From Paracamarosporium sp. OC-R06-R3 (Eukaryota; Ascomycota; Dothideomycetes; Pleosporales; Didymosphaeriaceae): 61,062 bases of DNA. The notes under the pieces are model-generated. The model worked only from the letters and a program-made list of their open reading frames with translations. It searched no databases and was not told the DNA's origin. The stretch covers positions 1 to 61,062 of the forward strand of contig JACVRA010000503.1 in NCBI GenBank assembly GCA_019828545.1, read 5' to 3'. The translations under genes and the position numbers were made by a program. Shown one piece after another: positions 1-11,160 of the stretch. The first letter of the stretch is position 1. Each line of letters starts with the position of its first letter.

Positions 1-167
1 CAATCAGCTTAGCGCACCAAACTTCTGCGCTAATACTGTACGAACCGTTGATAGTCCTGATTTTTTTTTCACGCGTTTATAAAAGGTTGCGTAACTTTGC
101 ATGTCGTGCCCAGAGTGGGAGATGGTCGTTCGGCGTATCCACCTTCAACTGTTCCCTTGTTCCTGAT
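1..167. other. Left edge; 3' flank of rdh54
   Basis: Short AT-rich stretch with an oligo-T run near 60-68. It lies downstream of the rdh54 stop codon and probably holds its 3' UTR. I see no gene. Confidence 0.5.
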
Positions 168-2909
168 TCAAGACGTGGATTTCGTCAGCACAAATCCAAC
201 CCGAGAGTCTTTCTCCTTTAGTAGATCAAGGAAAACGTCATCATCGACCGCCAATGCCATAGCATCGACGTCCACACTATTTCTTTCAGTGCTCTCTTCA
301 TCCACAAGATCAACTGTCTCAACATCCTCTTCACGCAGATGCCTCGGATCAATATGCCGATATTCCATCAACATGGTCAGCTTGGGCTGTTTAACTTTGC
401 GTCGGATCTTGATCCGCTCCTCCTGTTCATCCATGTCCACCTGGCTAGCTGCTCTGAGACCCGGAAGAGGTTCATCGTCTGACTCTTCTTCTTCTTCGTC
501 GACTTCGATCGGAAGATCAATCTCGGGTTCGGACGAGCCTTTGCAGTCACAGTCGCATCCCAGAAGGTCATGCGTCTGGCACGTTTCCCTCTCGTCCAGC
601 CGGAAAAGATCTTTCAGTTCCTCCCTTGAGAAAGACGAAGCACTTGCTTTGTTGTCTACCACCGCGTTGGCAAGACCCATCTTCATGATTTGTCGCTGAT
701 AGATCTTCTCGTCAAGTCCACCCTGGATCATGAATCTGTATATCTTGCAAGGCAGTTTCTGTCCATCGCGGTGGATGCGCGCCATTGCTTGAAGATCCGT
801 AGCAGGGTTCCAATCAATATCGAAGAGCACGATACGCGATGCGCCGATTAGGTTGAGTCCTACTCCACCAGACTTGGCAGACAGGAGGAAAGCAAAATAA
901 TTCTTTTGAGATGACCTATTAAACTTCTCGACGAGCGCCTGGCGATTCTTAGCGGGCGTGCTGCCGTCAAGGCGAACGTAGGTGTATGACAGAGATACTA
1001 GGAGGCGCTCAATCATATCGAGGGTTTGCGTATAGTTCGAAACGATGACGATCTTTTCCTGTGTAGTAGTGTATATACGATGCACAAGACTGTCCAATAC
1101 GCGCAGCTTCGCGCTTGAAGCGTTGGAGTTCAAGACGTTGGGTGGTATCAAAGGCAGCAAAGACTGTAGCATCTCAGAAGGGGTATCATCTGAATCTTTT
1201 TTAGACTTCAAGAGCGCGGGACTGTTGCAAATCTTCTTCAGCACACTGATGAGCTGAAGTGCCATGTCTGTGTTTCCCAAAGCCGCTGCAAAAACATGTG
1301 ATGTCAATATGGCTCGGTATGCAGCAGCTTGTGCAGCAGTAGGTTTACAGAATACAATATGTTCTGTTTTTGGTGGCAAGTACTTCGTCAAGACTTCTGC
1401 AGTCCTACGGATCATGAAACGGCTGGTCAAAGAGACAAGCTCTTTCCATCGAGCTTCGCCCTTCTCCAGTTCTGACTCGCTTGCATCAGGTTGGCGGCTA
1501 CGCACGATTGGACCCTCGAAAGTCCGCTTGAACGCGGAGCGTTGACCAAGTAGGCCTGGATTGACGAAGTCGATAGCTGTGTAGAACTCGCCCAGGTCAT
1601 TCTGTAACGGAGTACCCGAGAGTATAATTCGCCGTTCGGTGTTCAACGACTGAATAGCCTGCATGGCTTTGTTGTTGGCAGTCTTTAGCCGATGGCCTTC
1701 GTCTGCAATGACAATATCAATGGTGCCTTTCTTCATCTCTTCTTGCACAGTCCGAAGCATCTCATAGCCGATGATCATCACATTGTATGCCTTTCCCATC
1801 GTGAAATTCGTGATCTTCTTGTTCTTGGGGTCAGCAACGAACACACCGATACGCTCATTGCCCAGCCACTTGCGGAACTCGCGACGCCAGTTGTCGACTA
1901 GACCAGCGGGGCACACAACCAAAGCTTTGGTAACGACGGGCGGGCTTTCGTAGACTGGATTTTGCTTCATGAGCGTCCAGAGCAAGGTTATCGTCTGTAG
2001 GGTCTTGCCCAGACCCATCTCATCTGCCATGATGGCTCCTTCACCCTCGCACCGCATGCCCATGACACACTCGTATAAGAACTGGACGCCTTCACGCTGG
2101 TGATCTCGGAGGTGTTTGCTAAGCACGGGGTCGACGACCACGTCGACTATCTGCTTGCCTTTGGGACAAGAAGCTGGACGCTTCATGATAAGAGCATTCG
2201 GTTGATTAGGGTCATGTCGGGGCTGTGGGGTCGACGAATTGGTCTTGGGAAGAACCGTACTTGAAAGCAGCGGTGTCTTGAAGATCTTGCCTGCAGTGGC
2301 AGGCTTTCGGTTCATGACCAGGTTACCATTGTCTTTTGCATCATTGCTAGGGGCTCGAGTTGGCTTTTTACGGCCTGTCGACGGGCCGCTTGCAACTGCT
2401 AATGGCTTATAGTTGGGTTCTATACGTTTCGCCGGCGTCGCTGGTGCATTTGCAGCTGTGCCTAAGAACATACGACCCGACATGTAGTCCTCCTTTTTTA
2501 TGACGCTGTCAACCTCAAGTTCTTTCCCGCCCAAGGAGAGCGCGGAACCAGCCAGCAGCGGTCGATTGCACGCGCCCCGTCCCAACTCCTTCCCTGTATC
2601 GCTATCGGTCAAAACACCGAAGCCTCCCTTGACTGCAAGCACGCCGTCGCCATCCCAGTTCTTGTGCTTCTTATTTGTGTACTTCCGCCACAGCACCGTG
2701 TAGTAGCGCTCATTATGGTCGGTAGAAGTATCAACGGAGGACGAAGGCGGTATCGACGCGGAATTTTGTACGGTAAGGAGGGGTTTGCGGTCGCCCGACG
2801 CGTGTCTTGCAGGCGCGTCGGTAGAAATCCGCCGCTTTTTGACAGGCGGCTCATCGCTGGCAGGGTTTGGCCGTACGAATGACGGAGGCCGGAAAGGCTT
2901 GCCTATCAT
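168..2909 (-). CDS. rdh54: Rdh54/Rad54B-type SWI2/SNF2 recombination ATPase
   Basis: Single-exon 913-residue protein. A DUF2439-like region lies near residues 66-140 (YYTVLWRKYTNKKHKNWDGD), as in Rdh54/Tid1 and Rad54B. The SNF2 ATPase core follows, with Walker A DEMGLGKT (about 297-303), the DEGH box (about 403-406) and SGTPLQND. The C-terminal helicase half contains the LSAKSGGVGLNL and ARIHRDGQ motifs. By family it is a dsDNA translocase that remodels Rad51-DNA joints in homologous recombination, particularly in meiosis, in the nucleus. The N-terminal KPFRPPSF and the basic PVKKRR stretch fit this subfamily better than Rad54 itself; the acidic C-terminal tail is not conserved in my experience. 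The length is normal and the frame intact. Confidence is high for the family and good for the Rdh54 rather than Rad54 assignment. Confidence 0.95.
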   Translation of the reverse strand: MIGKPFRPPSFVRPNPASDEPPVKKRRISTDAPARHASGDRKPLLTVQNSASIPPSSSVDTSTDHNERYYTVLWRKYTNKKHKNWDGDGVLAVKGGFGVLTDSDTGKELGRGACNRPLLAGSALSLGGKELEVDSVIKKEDYMSGRMFLGTAANAPATPAKRIEPNYKPLAVASGPSTGRKKPTRAPSNDAKDNGNLVMNRKPATAGKIFKTPLLSSTVLPKTNSSTPQPRHDPNQPNALIMKRPASCPKGKQIVDVVVDPVLSKHLRDHQREGVQFLYECVMGMRCEGEGAIMADEMGLGKTLQTITLLWTLMKQNPVYESPPVVTKALVVCPAGLVDNWRREFRKWLGNERIGVFVADPKNKKITNFTMGKAYNVMIIGYEMLRTVQEEMKKGTIDIVIADEGHRLKTANNKAMQAIQSLNTERRIILSGTPLQNDLGEFYTAIDFVNPGLLGQRSAFKRTFEGPIVRSRQPDASESELEKGEARWKELVSLTSRFMIRRTAEVLTKYLPPKTEHIVFCKPTAAQAAAYRAILTSHVFAAALGNTDMALQLISVLKKICNSPALLKSKKDSDDTPSEMLQSLLPLIPPNVLNSNASSAKLRVLDSLVHRIYTTTQEKIVIVSNYTQTLDMIERLLVSLSYTYVRLDGSTPAKNRQALVEKFNRSSQKNYFAFLLSAKSGGVGLNLIGASRIVLFDIDWNPATDLQAMARIHRDGQKLPCKIYRFMIQGGLDEKIYQRQIMKMGLANAVVDNKASASSFSREELKDLFRLDERETCQTHDLLGCDCDCKGSSEPEIDLPIEVDEEEEESDDEPLPGLRAASQVDMDEQEERIKIRRKVKQPKLTMLMEYRHIDPRHLREEDVETVDLVDEESTERNSVDVDAMALAVDDDVFLDLLKEKDSRVGFVLTKSTS

Positions 2910-3294
2910 AATAGGCGACTGGGAGGCAACAATGGACTCAGCATACCGTAGGACGGTCGGGTCGAAGAAGATTGTGGTGGCGATGGTAGACTGTGATCGG
3001 AAGGCGCGACGCCTGATTCATGTACACTAGCGTAACACGCTATCACGTGAATATCATGGATTAGCACTCCACGTTTTCAGAGCTTCAGCATCGAGTTTTC
3101 ATATTAGCTATCAGGATTTCAGCTCGGTTTGCATCAAAAGTTATTGACAAAGAAACGAGTGTTACAATCATGCACAGTCTTTTCGCTATGAAGTGTTGAC
3201 GTGTAATGCAATTTATTTTCCGAACGAACAATTAGAGTCGACACCCATTGGCCTCACATGCCTAGCCTTGATTTAATTCACATGAAGCTTACAT
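2910..3294. other. Intergenic: rdh54 promoter and 3' flank of the secreted-protein gene
   Basis: About 385 bp between two minus-strand genes. It carries a CACGTG core near 3044-3049 in the rdh54 upstream region. No gene seen. Confidence 0.4.
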
Positions 3295-4032
3295 TCACAG
3301 CGTGCCTTCGCCCAAGCATCTCGGCAAGGGGAATGCATCCCCAACACAAAGCGAGATAACACCATCTACCCACTGCATCTGCGCGAAAGCCTTGTCTTCA
3401 AAACTATCCGCCTGATAGCTTGTCAAGGTTCCCTCACTCCCAATCCTACCCTCAAATATATTCCCACTCTTCCTGTTTGTCCAGGGGTTGCTCACAAAAG
3501 CGCCATATTTACCTGCCGGTACCTCGCCGGAAAACTGCTGCGACTGCGACGATGTCCACGACTGCGTGTAGTCGATAGAATATGATGCTGAGAGGAAATC
3601 TTCCACAATAGAGACGCTGGCAGAGCTGCCGATCGAGATGCTATTCGAGATGTCGTAGCCGGTTGAGACGGTGATGGTGGTTGGGGCACCTTGGACGACT
3701 TGGGACATCTGGACGTCCCAGCCGAGGAAGCGTTCGTCAGGATTGGGGATGACGATGGTTGATCCCGCGCGCTTCTGAATGGAACGGGTTTCTGAGTGGT
3801 TGGCATTGGGACCTGAGGTGGTGATGAGGTTGGGGTTGAGGTGACCAGGCATCGGTGGAACAGTGCCGTTCTTGCGGAAAGCCTCGAGTTCATCGAGATC
3901 GGTTCGCTTCATGATTTGGTAGCGGCCTTTTCCGTAGAGAACTACATCATCGGCGCGGAGGACGATGGTAGATGGAGCAGCCGCGGCTGCAGTGCCCATA
4001 GCGAGCAGGGCAAGAAGCTGAGAGGCAAACAT
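3295..4032 (-). CDS. Secreted protein, Celp0028 effector-like
   Basis: Single-exon 245-residue protein with a clear signal peptide (MFASQLLALLAMGTAAAAA, about 1-19). A short pro-region follows, ending at a Kex2-type dibasic site (IQKR, about 85-88). The mature part is Ser/Thr/Gly-rich with beta-strand-like alternation and only two cysteines near the C-terminus (SLCVGDAFPLPRC). The N-terminal pattern LRADDVVLYGKGR followed by KR resembles fungal proteins annotated as Celp0028 effector-like; that link is from memory and its function is not established. It is probably secreted and processed by kexin. The upstream 1 kb is shared with a divergently transcribed small secreted protein. A TATA-like GATATAAGT lies about 110 bp upstream on this strand. 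I am confident it is secreted and only moderately confident of the family. Confidence 0.8.
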   Translation of the reverse strand: MFASQLLALLAMGTAAAAAPSTIVLRADDVVLYGKGRYQIMKRTDLDELEAFRKNGTVPPMPGHLNPNLITTSGPNANHSETRSIQKRAGSTIVIPNPDERFLGWDVQMSQVVQGAPTTITVSTGYDISNSISIGSSASVSIVEDFLSASYSIDYTQSWTSSQSQQFSGEVPAGKYGAFVSNPWTNRKSGNIFEGRIGSEGTLTSYQADSFEDKAFAQMQWVDGVISLCVGDAFPLPRCLGEGTL

Positions 4033-5031
4033 TTCGAATAAAGAGTGTACTGGTTAAGGGAACAACGAGCGACTACGGTATCTGAAACAGGATGATGAAC
4101 GAGTGGATGAAGATCAAGACTTCTTGCTGGCTTCCAGCAAACTTATATCAGCTTCTCTCGCCTCTACCTCGTATCGAAGACATCCATGGGGTCCCTACAC
4201 AACTTCATGCAGCATCATTCTTGGCAGGACTGCCGGTGGAGTGGACAAGGTGCATACATCGGACCGAACAGTTCTCATCAGGTCATTCTATCTTGACTTC
4301 TTGCTTGTGGACCCCTTTGCGCTTGATGTAAGCACGGTATGAGTTGGCCGGGGGAACGATACTAGATACGTCTTGCTCCGAATTTCCGTGGCTCAGGATG
4401 GCCCTACAAGGTTTACCGGAATATGGAGTTTCGATTGGCTACTTCTGTACGCGGTTCCTGGATTGACGTTTTACATGGGTCGGTCCGACTCCACGGTCCG
4501 ACTCCGCATGAGCCGCATGACAACCGTTTGTCTCAGCTGTTCCCTCGTGGAAGGTTCCACTGTAACCTCGAATGACTGCGTACGCATGAGTCCTCATTTC
4601 GGTCTTATTCGTTGTCTTGGTCTTCTATTTCTAGCTGGGCTGAGTAGGAGATCTTCAACATTCACGAATCAAACGTATCATTTGTAAAAACTCGATGTTT
4701 CAGAATGATGAGAATCGCCACCGTTAAGCCGTCCATGCCACCGAGATAAACCCGCGAAGTAATACCTCGTTCCAGAATTAGGGCTACGATTAGTTATCAA
4801 TTTCTTGGCTGGACGGAAGGGTATGCTGAGTATGTACCTTTGACAGTACAAGTACGGCTTCATTGCACACTTCTCTTCTCCCTACCAACCAAGTTTATCA
4901 GCTTGTAGTCTACACTCTTTTTGAAGACTCAACCCACACTCGCTTACTCAACTTCGTCACTCGTTTGTCAAACACACCCGCTATTACACCTTTATCCATC
5001 CGAGTCAATCATCCTCCATCCACCATCCAAG
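4033..5031. promoter_or_regulatory. Shared divergent promoter region of two secreted-protein genes
   Basis: About 1 kb separates the minus-strand effector-like gene (start 4032) from the plus-strand small secreted protein (start 5032). The right half next to 5032 is pyrimidine-rich (CATCC and ATCCACC runs), typical of fungal 5' leaders. Short open frames here have no recognisable protein character. Co-regulation of the two genes is inferred from arrangement only. Confidence 0.4.
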
Positions 5032-5402
5032 ATGCGCTTTTCCTCCAACCTCATCCTCTCCAGCCTCACTCTCCTCCTGCCCCTCGCAACCGCCGATCTC
5101 CACAACAGCGGTCTCTGCATCGACACCATCGGCGGCCAATCAGTCTACAACGACGCAGCAACAAAGGCCGCATGCGCAGCGTATGCGAAGCGAAACACTG
5201 GTACTAAGCAGTGGGATACATGCCCTGACTGTGCGATGGTAAGTGGCGCAAGATTTTTTGGACTTGGTAGAACAGGACTAACATCGCAAAGCAAACGGTT
5301 GGTGGACTGAGCTCGTGCAATTCTCCAGCGAAGCATATTGGGGGTGATGAGCTGAATTATTATTGCAAGGAGAATGGGGCAGGTGGGTCGCTTGCGGATT
5401 AG
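5032..5402 (+). CDS. Small secreted cysteine-containing protein
   Basis: Two exons, 5032-5238 and 5292-5402, encode 105 residues. The 53-bp intron is GTAAGT...CTAAC...AG, and splicing is in phase 0. Residues 1-20 are a signal peptide (MRFSSNLILSSLTLLLPLATA). The mature part has six cysteines (LHNSGLC, KAAC, TCPDC, SSC, YYC), enough for three disulfides. The exon 2 codons extend the protein to ...GAGGSLAD and stop at TAG, 5400-5402. Small size, secretion and paired cysteines are the usual profile of apoplastic effector candidates, but no named family is recognised. Without splicing the frame stops early, so the intron is well supported. Confidence 0.8.
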
Positions 5403-5841
5403 GAGGGTGATACGATAAACTAGAAAATTTGCCCCTATCATGACTTGATGGTGTCGATGCGAGAGCGGAAACCTTGGTATCTTTGAAGGCTCTGGTTGAT
5501 CTGATAGAAAGATAATAAATCAGAATGTGTGAAATTGGATGTACCCTCAAGCTGTCATATCGGCCTACAGCCCGTAAGAATGTTAAAGAAACTAATTATT
5601 GTTATATCTTCAATTAATTCACATGCTACAACTTCTATGCCGCATCCTAGTGCAGGATTAATCGTCGAAAAGGCACTCACAATGCAACAGGCATAAACGA
5701 TTGCGAGATGATAAGTGCTTTTACAAGATTCACTGTATTAAGTTATCGATAATCGTGCTACCTCATCTCTACCCGTCCTGTGGCACCGGATTATAGGCGC
5801 ATACAGCCCCGAATCAACACCCTTATTATATGTTGACTCAA
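5403..5841. other. Intergenic between convergent genes
   Basis: About 440 bp between the stop codons of a plus-strand and a minus-strand gene. It is AT-rich and should contain both 3' UTRs. No gene or repeat noticed. Confidence 0.4.
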
Positions 5842-6856
5842 CTATTTGGGCCCTTGATCCCAATCCCAGACCCACTCGATATGCGTGTAATGAAACTGCT
5901 TCTTGCTCTTTGCCGCCTTTCTCAGCTGAGACAGCACACGCACCTCCTTCTTATAGTCTGGATGATCCTTACCCACACAGCACGCGTTCAGCTCCACTTC
6001 TTTTTCCGTCCATAGCATCGCCATTTGCACATTTCCCTGTATCGCACTGCAAAGCGCAGCATCAAGGTAGCTAAAATGGTCTTAGAACGCGCGACATTGC
6101 TAGATCAAAGAAAACCCACCATTGATGAAGAGATTTTCCTACGAGGCCTGTAGACCGCATGAGCGACGCCATTTTCCGATGCGTTTCGAGCGTTTTCTTA
6201 GGAGAGATAATTCCCGTCATTGCCAATTCGAGCTCGTAGTTAAGCACAGAAAGCCGAGATAGTTGCTTTTCTAGCTCGTTGCCATCTGGGGTATTTCTGC
6301 AGGCTGGACAACTGCACTGAAACCCCCATTTGTTCAACTGCGCTTGTCGCTCCTCCCGCACGCAGAAGCCAGATATGTAGGAGACGGTGATCTCCTCTCC
6401 TGCTTCAATTTCTCGTATGCTGTGGAATGTCTCCATTTTGATGGTTGGGTTGTATGCGTTGTGGACATTCGGAATGCAAGAGTGATTTAGACGAGACGCA
6501 AACGCAAACACGTCTCTACCCCAGTGATTTGCGGAGTATATGGCGAGCACTCTGCGCGCTGATTCTGAAAGTGAGTCCCAGTCATTGTCTTTCTTGAACG
6601 TCTCTGATGCATACGCGTGAAGGTGTAGATATGCCTGTTGGCTGTGGGGAGGAAGTTTGTTGAAGGCCGTCTGCACATCCACGAGACAAGAGGAACCAGC
6701 AATAGCAGTGGCTTTGAGTAGTGGGAACTCTGCGATGATCCGGGTTCCTCGAGCAATGCTCTCTTTGGCGAAGACTCCAAGCCCTTTTCCTGGCGATTTT
6801 TTTATCTCGACAAGGTGGCGGGCATCCAACGGCACATGCATGGTAGGAGGGCTCAA
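5842..6856 (-). CDS. SET-domain protein (putative lysine methyltransferase)
   Basis: Exons 6120-6856 and 5842-6070 are joined across a 49-bp intron (6071-6119, GTGGGT...TTCTAAG...TTTTAG), giving about 321 residues. The SET core is readable: GKGLGVFA near residue 24, then NHSCIPNVHNAY, then GEEITVSYI, then a post-SET cysteine cluster CSCPAC. These are the S-adenosylmethionine and lysine-channel motifs of the SET superfamily. The arrangement, SET plus short C-terminal helices and no MYND finger, resembles the many small fungal SET proteins of unknown substrate. Splicing adds an acidic/basic C-terminus ending near VWDWDQGPK; reading through the intron would stop after nine extra codons. Substrate cannot be predicted. 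An upstream coding exon is not excluded. Confidence 0.85.
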
Positions 6857-7401
6857 TTGGTCTACATTGTGCTTAGCTTTAGATGTGTTAGCTAGTTACA
6901 TGACCTGAGAGTGTTCAAAGGTATGCCTACAAATGTTCATATTGTTACGGAGATTAAGCTGATTGGTCCGAGGCTTAAGTCGTACGAATATCTAACGCCC
7001 ACTCCCAAGCGCATTACAATGACATGCTCTCACTAACTCAAATCACGGATATATCTACGTTATTATACATGACCATTAAATCTTTTGCCAGCATCATTGA
7101 TCTCCAGCACAGCGTCTCCTGGCATGACTGGAATGTAATCACTAGGAATGGAGATACCCCACGTCTGCTCAAAACACCCCGCCTGCCTTTGCAGGCATGT
7201 GGCAAGTTACAGTTGGCTACCATCCTAGTTCTCGCTAATGCAGATTATTCACAATCACCCCATGTTTCTGTTACACCGCAGAGATGACGAGAGATCCGCC
7301 ATCGAAAATAAATAACTCACGTCAATTTCACATTGAACTTCAGTGTAACAAGCATCGCATAACAAGCTTTCAAAACCAGTGTCAGCACCTTCCTTATAAC
7401 C
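6857..7401. promoter_or_regulatory. Divergent promoter of the SET and CCCH genes
   Basis: About 545 bp between divergently transcribed starts. It includes an imperfect inverted stretch around 7181-7200 (CCTGCCTTTGCAGGCA). No ORF of interest and no clear TATA box. Confidence 0.35.
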
Positions 7402-8207
7402 ATGTCCTCTACAATGCGCAACAGTATCCAACCAGTCTGTTACCAGTTTCGGAACTCGGGCTTCTGCTCATTCGGAGCAAAATGCCAATTTGCTCACATT
7501 GGAGAACCGAAAGATGTGGTACCCAAACCTGAAGAAAAGCCCGAGGGGACGAAAGTGAGTTTTTCTCAGAATGAACCGAGCGCATAGCTTGTTAACGTTC
7601 CACCGTCACTTTGAAGAAGAAGAAGAAGAGGAAAACGAAGAAGAAAAAGAAGCAAGCACTATCACAACAGCAGCAGCGAGAGTCCCAAAAGGACACAGAA
7701 GCTATCGATGCGTTCTTTGCGCAGTACCCTGAGTTCGATTACGATAAACGTCGAGGAGTGGCCGAGGAATTTTACCGCATGTGTGACTTCTTCGTATGGG
7801 ATCGAAACGACGACGAGCGCGAGGAAGCTCGCCAAGCATTCAAGGATGCCTTGGTCATCCGCTTCAATGGCCTTTACGGAACCGATATCAACAATATCAA
7901 GAATTGGCACAAGCTCTGCGTAGCTGTCAGGATCGATCCATTGCCTAAGAATATCAAAAGCTGCAAGAACGTACGTGTTTGGTCGTATTTTTTTTCGTCC
8001 TTATGTCTAAAAGTTTCATAGGAGATCAAGAAAATCCATGTCAATCTCGTTGATTTAGTAGATACTCTTGGACGAAACGCGACGCTGTTTTCGTCCTTGA
8101 ACGAACTTAGAGAGTATACGATTAGGACTGGGAAGTATTTTCCAAAAGAGTCAGCGTACGCGGGTGGGGTGTTGAAATTTTTGTTACGCGAGATTTTTGG
8201 TCCATGA
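7402..8207 (+). CDS. CCCH zinc-finger protein with lysine-rich linker
   Basis: Three exons (7402-7554, 7617-7970, 8022-8207) encode 230 residues; both introns are phase 0 (GTGAGT...AAG and GTACGT...ATAG). A CCCH finger occupies about residues 13-31 (CYQFRNSGFCSFGAKCQFAH), a type usually binding RNA. It is followed by a very basic run of Lys/Arg starting exactly at exon 2. A predicted helical region follows (AIDAFFAQYPEFDYDKRRG, then FYRMCDFFVWDRNDDEREEA). The third exon completes that region. The organisation suggests a small nuclear or nucleic-acid-binding protein; the helical part is not one I can name. The intron 1 acceptor lies inside an AAG repeat (7611-7640), so nearby AGs could be used alternatively, changing the number of lysines. 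Confidence 0.8.
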
Positions 8208-9290
8208 GGTTGATTAATTCATCATAGTATATTGCGGATAGCTCGATCATGCAAATATTTGTTTTGATGATAATTGAGTTCGCACAATATATGCCATGAC
8301 TTCAAGCCAAGTCAGTCCGTATGACTTCTTTCTTATTCTCGGAATCTTGAGGCGGCATGTCCTCCTTTACTGATATGCATGGTTTTTCCTTTCTTCCGTT
8401 ATGCTTTCAACGTAATCAACAAGTATTCTCTCGTCAGAACCATGAATCAAGCAATTCGAAAGTTCATGTATCAGGGGAAACGGTCCCTTTGGGGTCGATA
8501 TACAATTGGCGATGAGTTTGGTTTGGTAGGATAGTAGAAAGTCATCAATTTAAGAATAACACAGTGCCCACATATCCACTTAAATCGCAGCATGTAGCCA
8601 GTTTCAGAATAGCTATATCCTAGTGTCTCTTGGTCCGCGGAAGATCTTCACTTCCCACGATCTCGTCACCCAACGTCGCAACACACGATGCACAAAAACG
8701 CACAAAACGCATCCAAACCCACGCCTAAAAACTACAAACCCAAATCAACACACAAGCCGGCACCCGGCACGGAAGTCGCATCCGTCAATACGCCAACCGT
8801 CGCGCCACACCCACGCGCCACACAAGCGTCTCAGCGTCTCGGCCACATGTCTGGAATGCACCTCGCACGCAGCGTCGTGGCACCAGAAACAGCGAATCAC
8901 ATGCAAAGGAGGTGCGCGCACCGACTCGACACAACTTGGGCGGGTGATGTGCAAGGCTAGCCTAGCCACGACGCGACTCTAGTTTCCGGGTACGGTGACG
9001 TCTCGATGGCGACCCACTTAAACAGCCGCTTTCTTGCACTTGACTTTGACTTGATTTGAGGCGCATTCACCCGTCACACCTCGTTTCGATACCTTTGCTG
9101 CGCTACGCTACGCCGGACTGCCGCCAGGAGATTAATTCTTAATTCCCGATCTACTCACCTACCCATTGTACACAACCCTCTCTCACGCCCTCCTTCCTTC
9201 CTTCTTTCCCCGCGCCGTATATCCTCCTCGTCCCCTATTCAATCTCTTCACCTCACCCCTGCGCGACACCACATCCCCAAGCAAGCAACC
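8208..9290. other. Intergenic with A/C-rich block; PNS1 promoter
   Basis: About 1.1 kb. Positions 8640-8850 are strongly A/C-rich on the plus strand (ACACGC, CCAAACC, CACACCCACGCG), which opens long frames of no protein character. The last 120 bp before 9291 are CT-rich, typical of a 5' leader. No gene recognised. Confidence 0.4.
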
Positions 9291-11160
9291 ATGGCGCAAA
9301 GAGGCGAAGCCGCAGACTACTACAACAATGCGCCGCAACAACAGGGCAACTACTACCAGATGCAAGAGCCAGCAAACTACCCCCAGCAACCACCACAGTA
9401 CGACAACAACGCTGCGAAGTACGGACCTCCGCCCGGGCCTCCACCACAGCAGAACTGGGGCGGCGGAGAGAAGCCGAACTTCGACCAGGCGTTCAAGCTC
9501 GAGAAACCAAAGTACAACGATTGGTGGGCTGGCTTGTTGGTATGCTATGCGCTTCCTTCGCCGGGCGAGACGGGTGTGTGGAAACTCGACTGACGTGTAT
9601 GTGTGTAGTTGATCGCCGTGTTTCTGGGCTACGCAGCTGTGTCTGGGATCGTGCTCCAGGGATACTCCGAGACGATCGACTTCAATGGCGGGATTTATGG
9701 GAGTAGGAATACGTTTGGACTGGATAGCAACACGATTATTCTGTTTGCGTTTGTGTTGGTTATGGTGGGTGTATTCTGGTTTCATGAGTGGAAGATTGTT
9801 GTGTGGAGAGAGGAGATTTGCTGACGAGATGAACAGGCCATGATACTCAGCTATGCGTACATGTGGTGTGCGCGCGCGTTCACAAAGCAATTCATCTGTG
9901 AGGCGTATGTTAGGGAAGAGAAAGGAAGATGCTGACCATGTACGTGTAGGGATCACGGGTATTCTTAACATCGTATTCGGATTCGTTACGGCTATCTATA
10001 TGCTTTCGCGCAAATACTGGTCCGGAGGCATTGTGTTCCTCATCTTCAGCATCTTCTACGTCTTCTGCTTCATCAGCTGGATCCCGCGCATACCGTTCTC
10101 GGTGCTGATGCTCCAGACGACCATTGACGTGTCGAAGAAATTTGGCCATGTCTACATTGTGTCTTTGATCGGAGGGATCCTCGCCGCCGCATTCGGTGCC
10201 TGGTATTCCGTGACGTTGGTGGCCGTCTACGTCAAGTACGAACCAGGCAGGAACCCGGCATGCAACACTGGTGTTGGGGGTTGTAGCTCGGCCAAAGTGA
10301 TCGGGCTGATTGTGTTTGTGACATTTGCGATGTACTGGATATCTGAGTAAGTTGCACCATCTCGCAGTTGTGCTCAATTGTTAACAGCAGACAGATGGTT
10401 AAAGAACACTATCCATGTCACGATTTCAGGCGTTTATGGCTCGTGGTACTTCAATAGCAACAACTTCCCCAAGGGGGCTACTCGCGGCGCGCTCAAGCGG
10501 TCTCTCACATACAGCTTCGGCAGCATCAGCCTGGGCAGTCTCATTGTGGCCATCATCCAGCTGCTGAGACAGATCTGCTCGGCTGCACAGCAGAGCGCAT
10601 CGCAGGACGGTAACATTGTTGGAACGATCGTCTTCTGCTGCCTGCAATGCTTGATCGGCCTGCTGGATTGGGCCGTGCAGTTCCTCAACCGCTACGCATT
10701 CTCATACATCGCTTTGTATGGCAAATCCTACGTCGAAGCAGCAAAGGACACGTGGAAGTAAGTGTGCTGCTCTCACGTCAGGTATATTGTGCTGACCCAC
10801 CGAAGAATGATCAAGGATCGCGGCATCGACGCGCTGGTCAACGAATGCCTCGTCGGGCCGGTGCTGAGCATGGGTGCTTTCTTCGTGGCCTACTCGTGCG
10901 CACTGCTCGCCTATCTGTATCTGCTGTTCACGTCGCCGGCGTACAACTCTACGGGCACGTACACGCCGGTGGTGGTGGCGTTCGCGTTTGTCATCGGGCT
11001 GCAAATCTGTCAGATCTTCACGACGCCGCTGAGCAGCGGGTTGGACACCATCTTTGTCGCGATGGCGTGGGACCCGGAGGTGCTGATGCGGGACCACCCG
11101 GACCTGTACCATCAGATGATTGCCGTGTATCCGCATGTGCAGCAGGCGATTCATGCGTGA
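9291..11160 (+). CDS. PNS1: Choline transporter-like protein PNS1 (CTL/SLC44 family)
   Basis: Six exons (9291-9539, 9609-9764, 9837-9897, 9950-10346, 10395-10757, 10806-11160) give 526 residues, and every junction keeps frame. The N-terminus (about 1-75) is hydrophilic and rich in Pro, Gln, Asn and Tyr (PPPGPPPQQNWGGG). About ten hydrophobic membrane segments follow. Family hallmarks include WITGILNIVFGF, TIHVTISGVYGSWYF, a Cys-rich loop (CNTGVGGC) and TWKMIKDRGIDALVNECLVG near the end. By family it is a multi-pass plasma-membrane protein; yeast Pns1 is not essential for choline uptake, so the substrate is uncertain. Intron 3 splits the codon for Trp in WITG, which fixes that splice. Size and topology are normal. 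Confidence 0.95.

Noticed and set aside
9183..9971. 262-codon antisense frame over the start of PNS1
   Set aside because: It overlaps well-supported PNS1 exons and introns and has unnatural Val/Leu/Arg runs.
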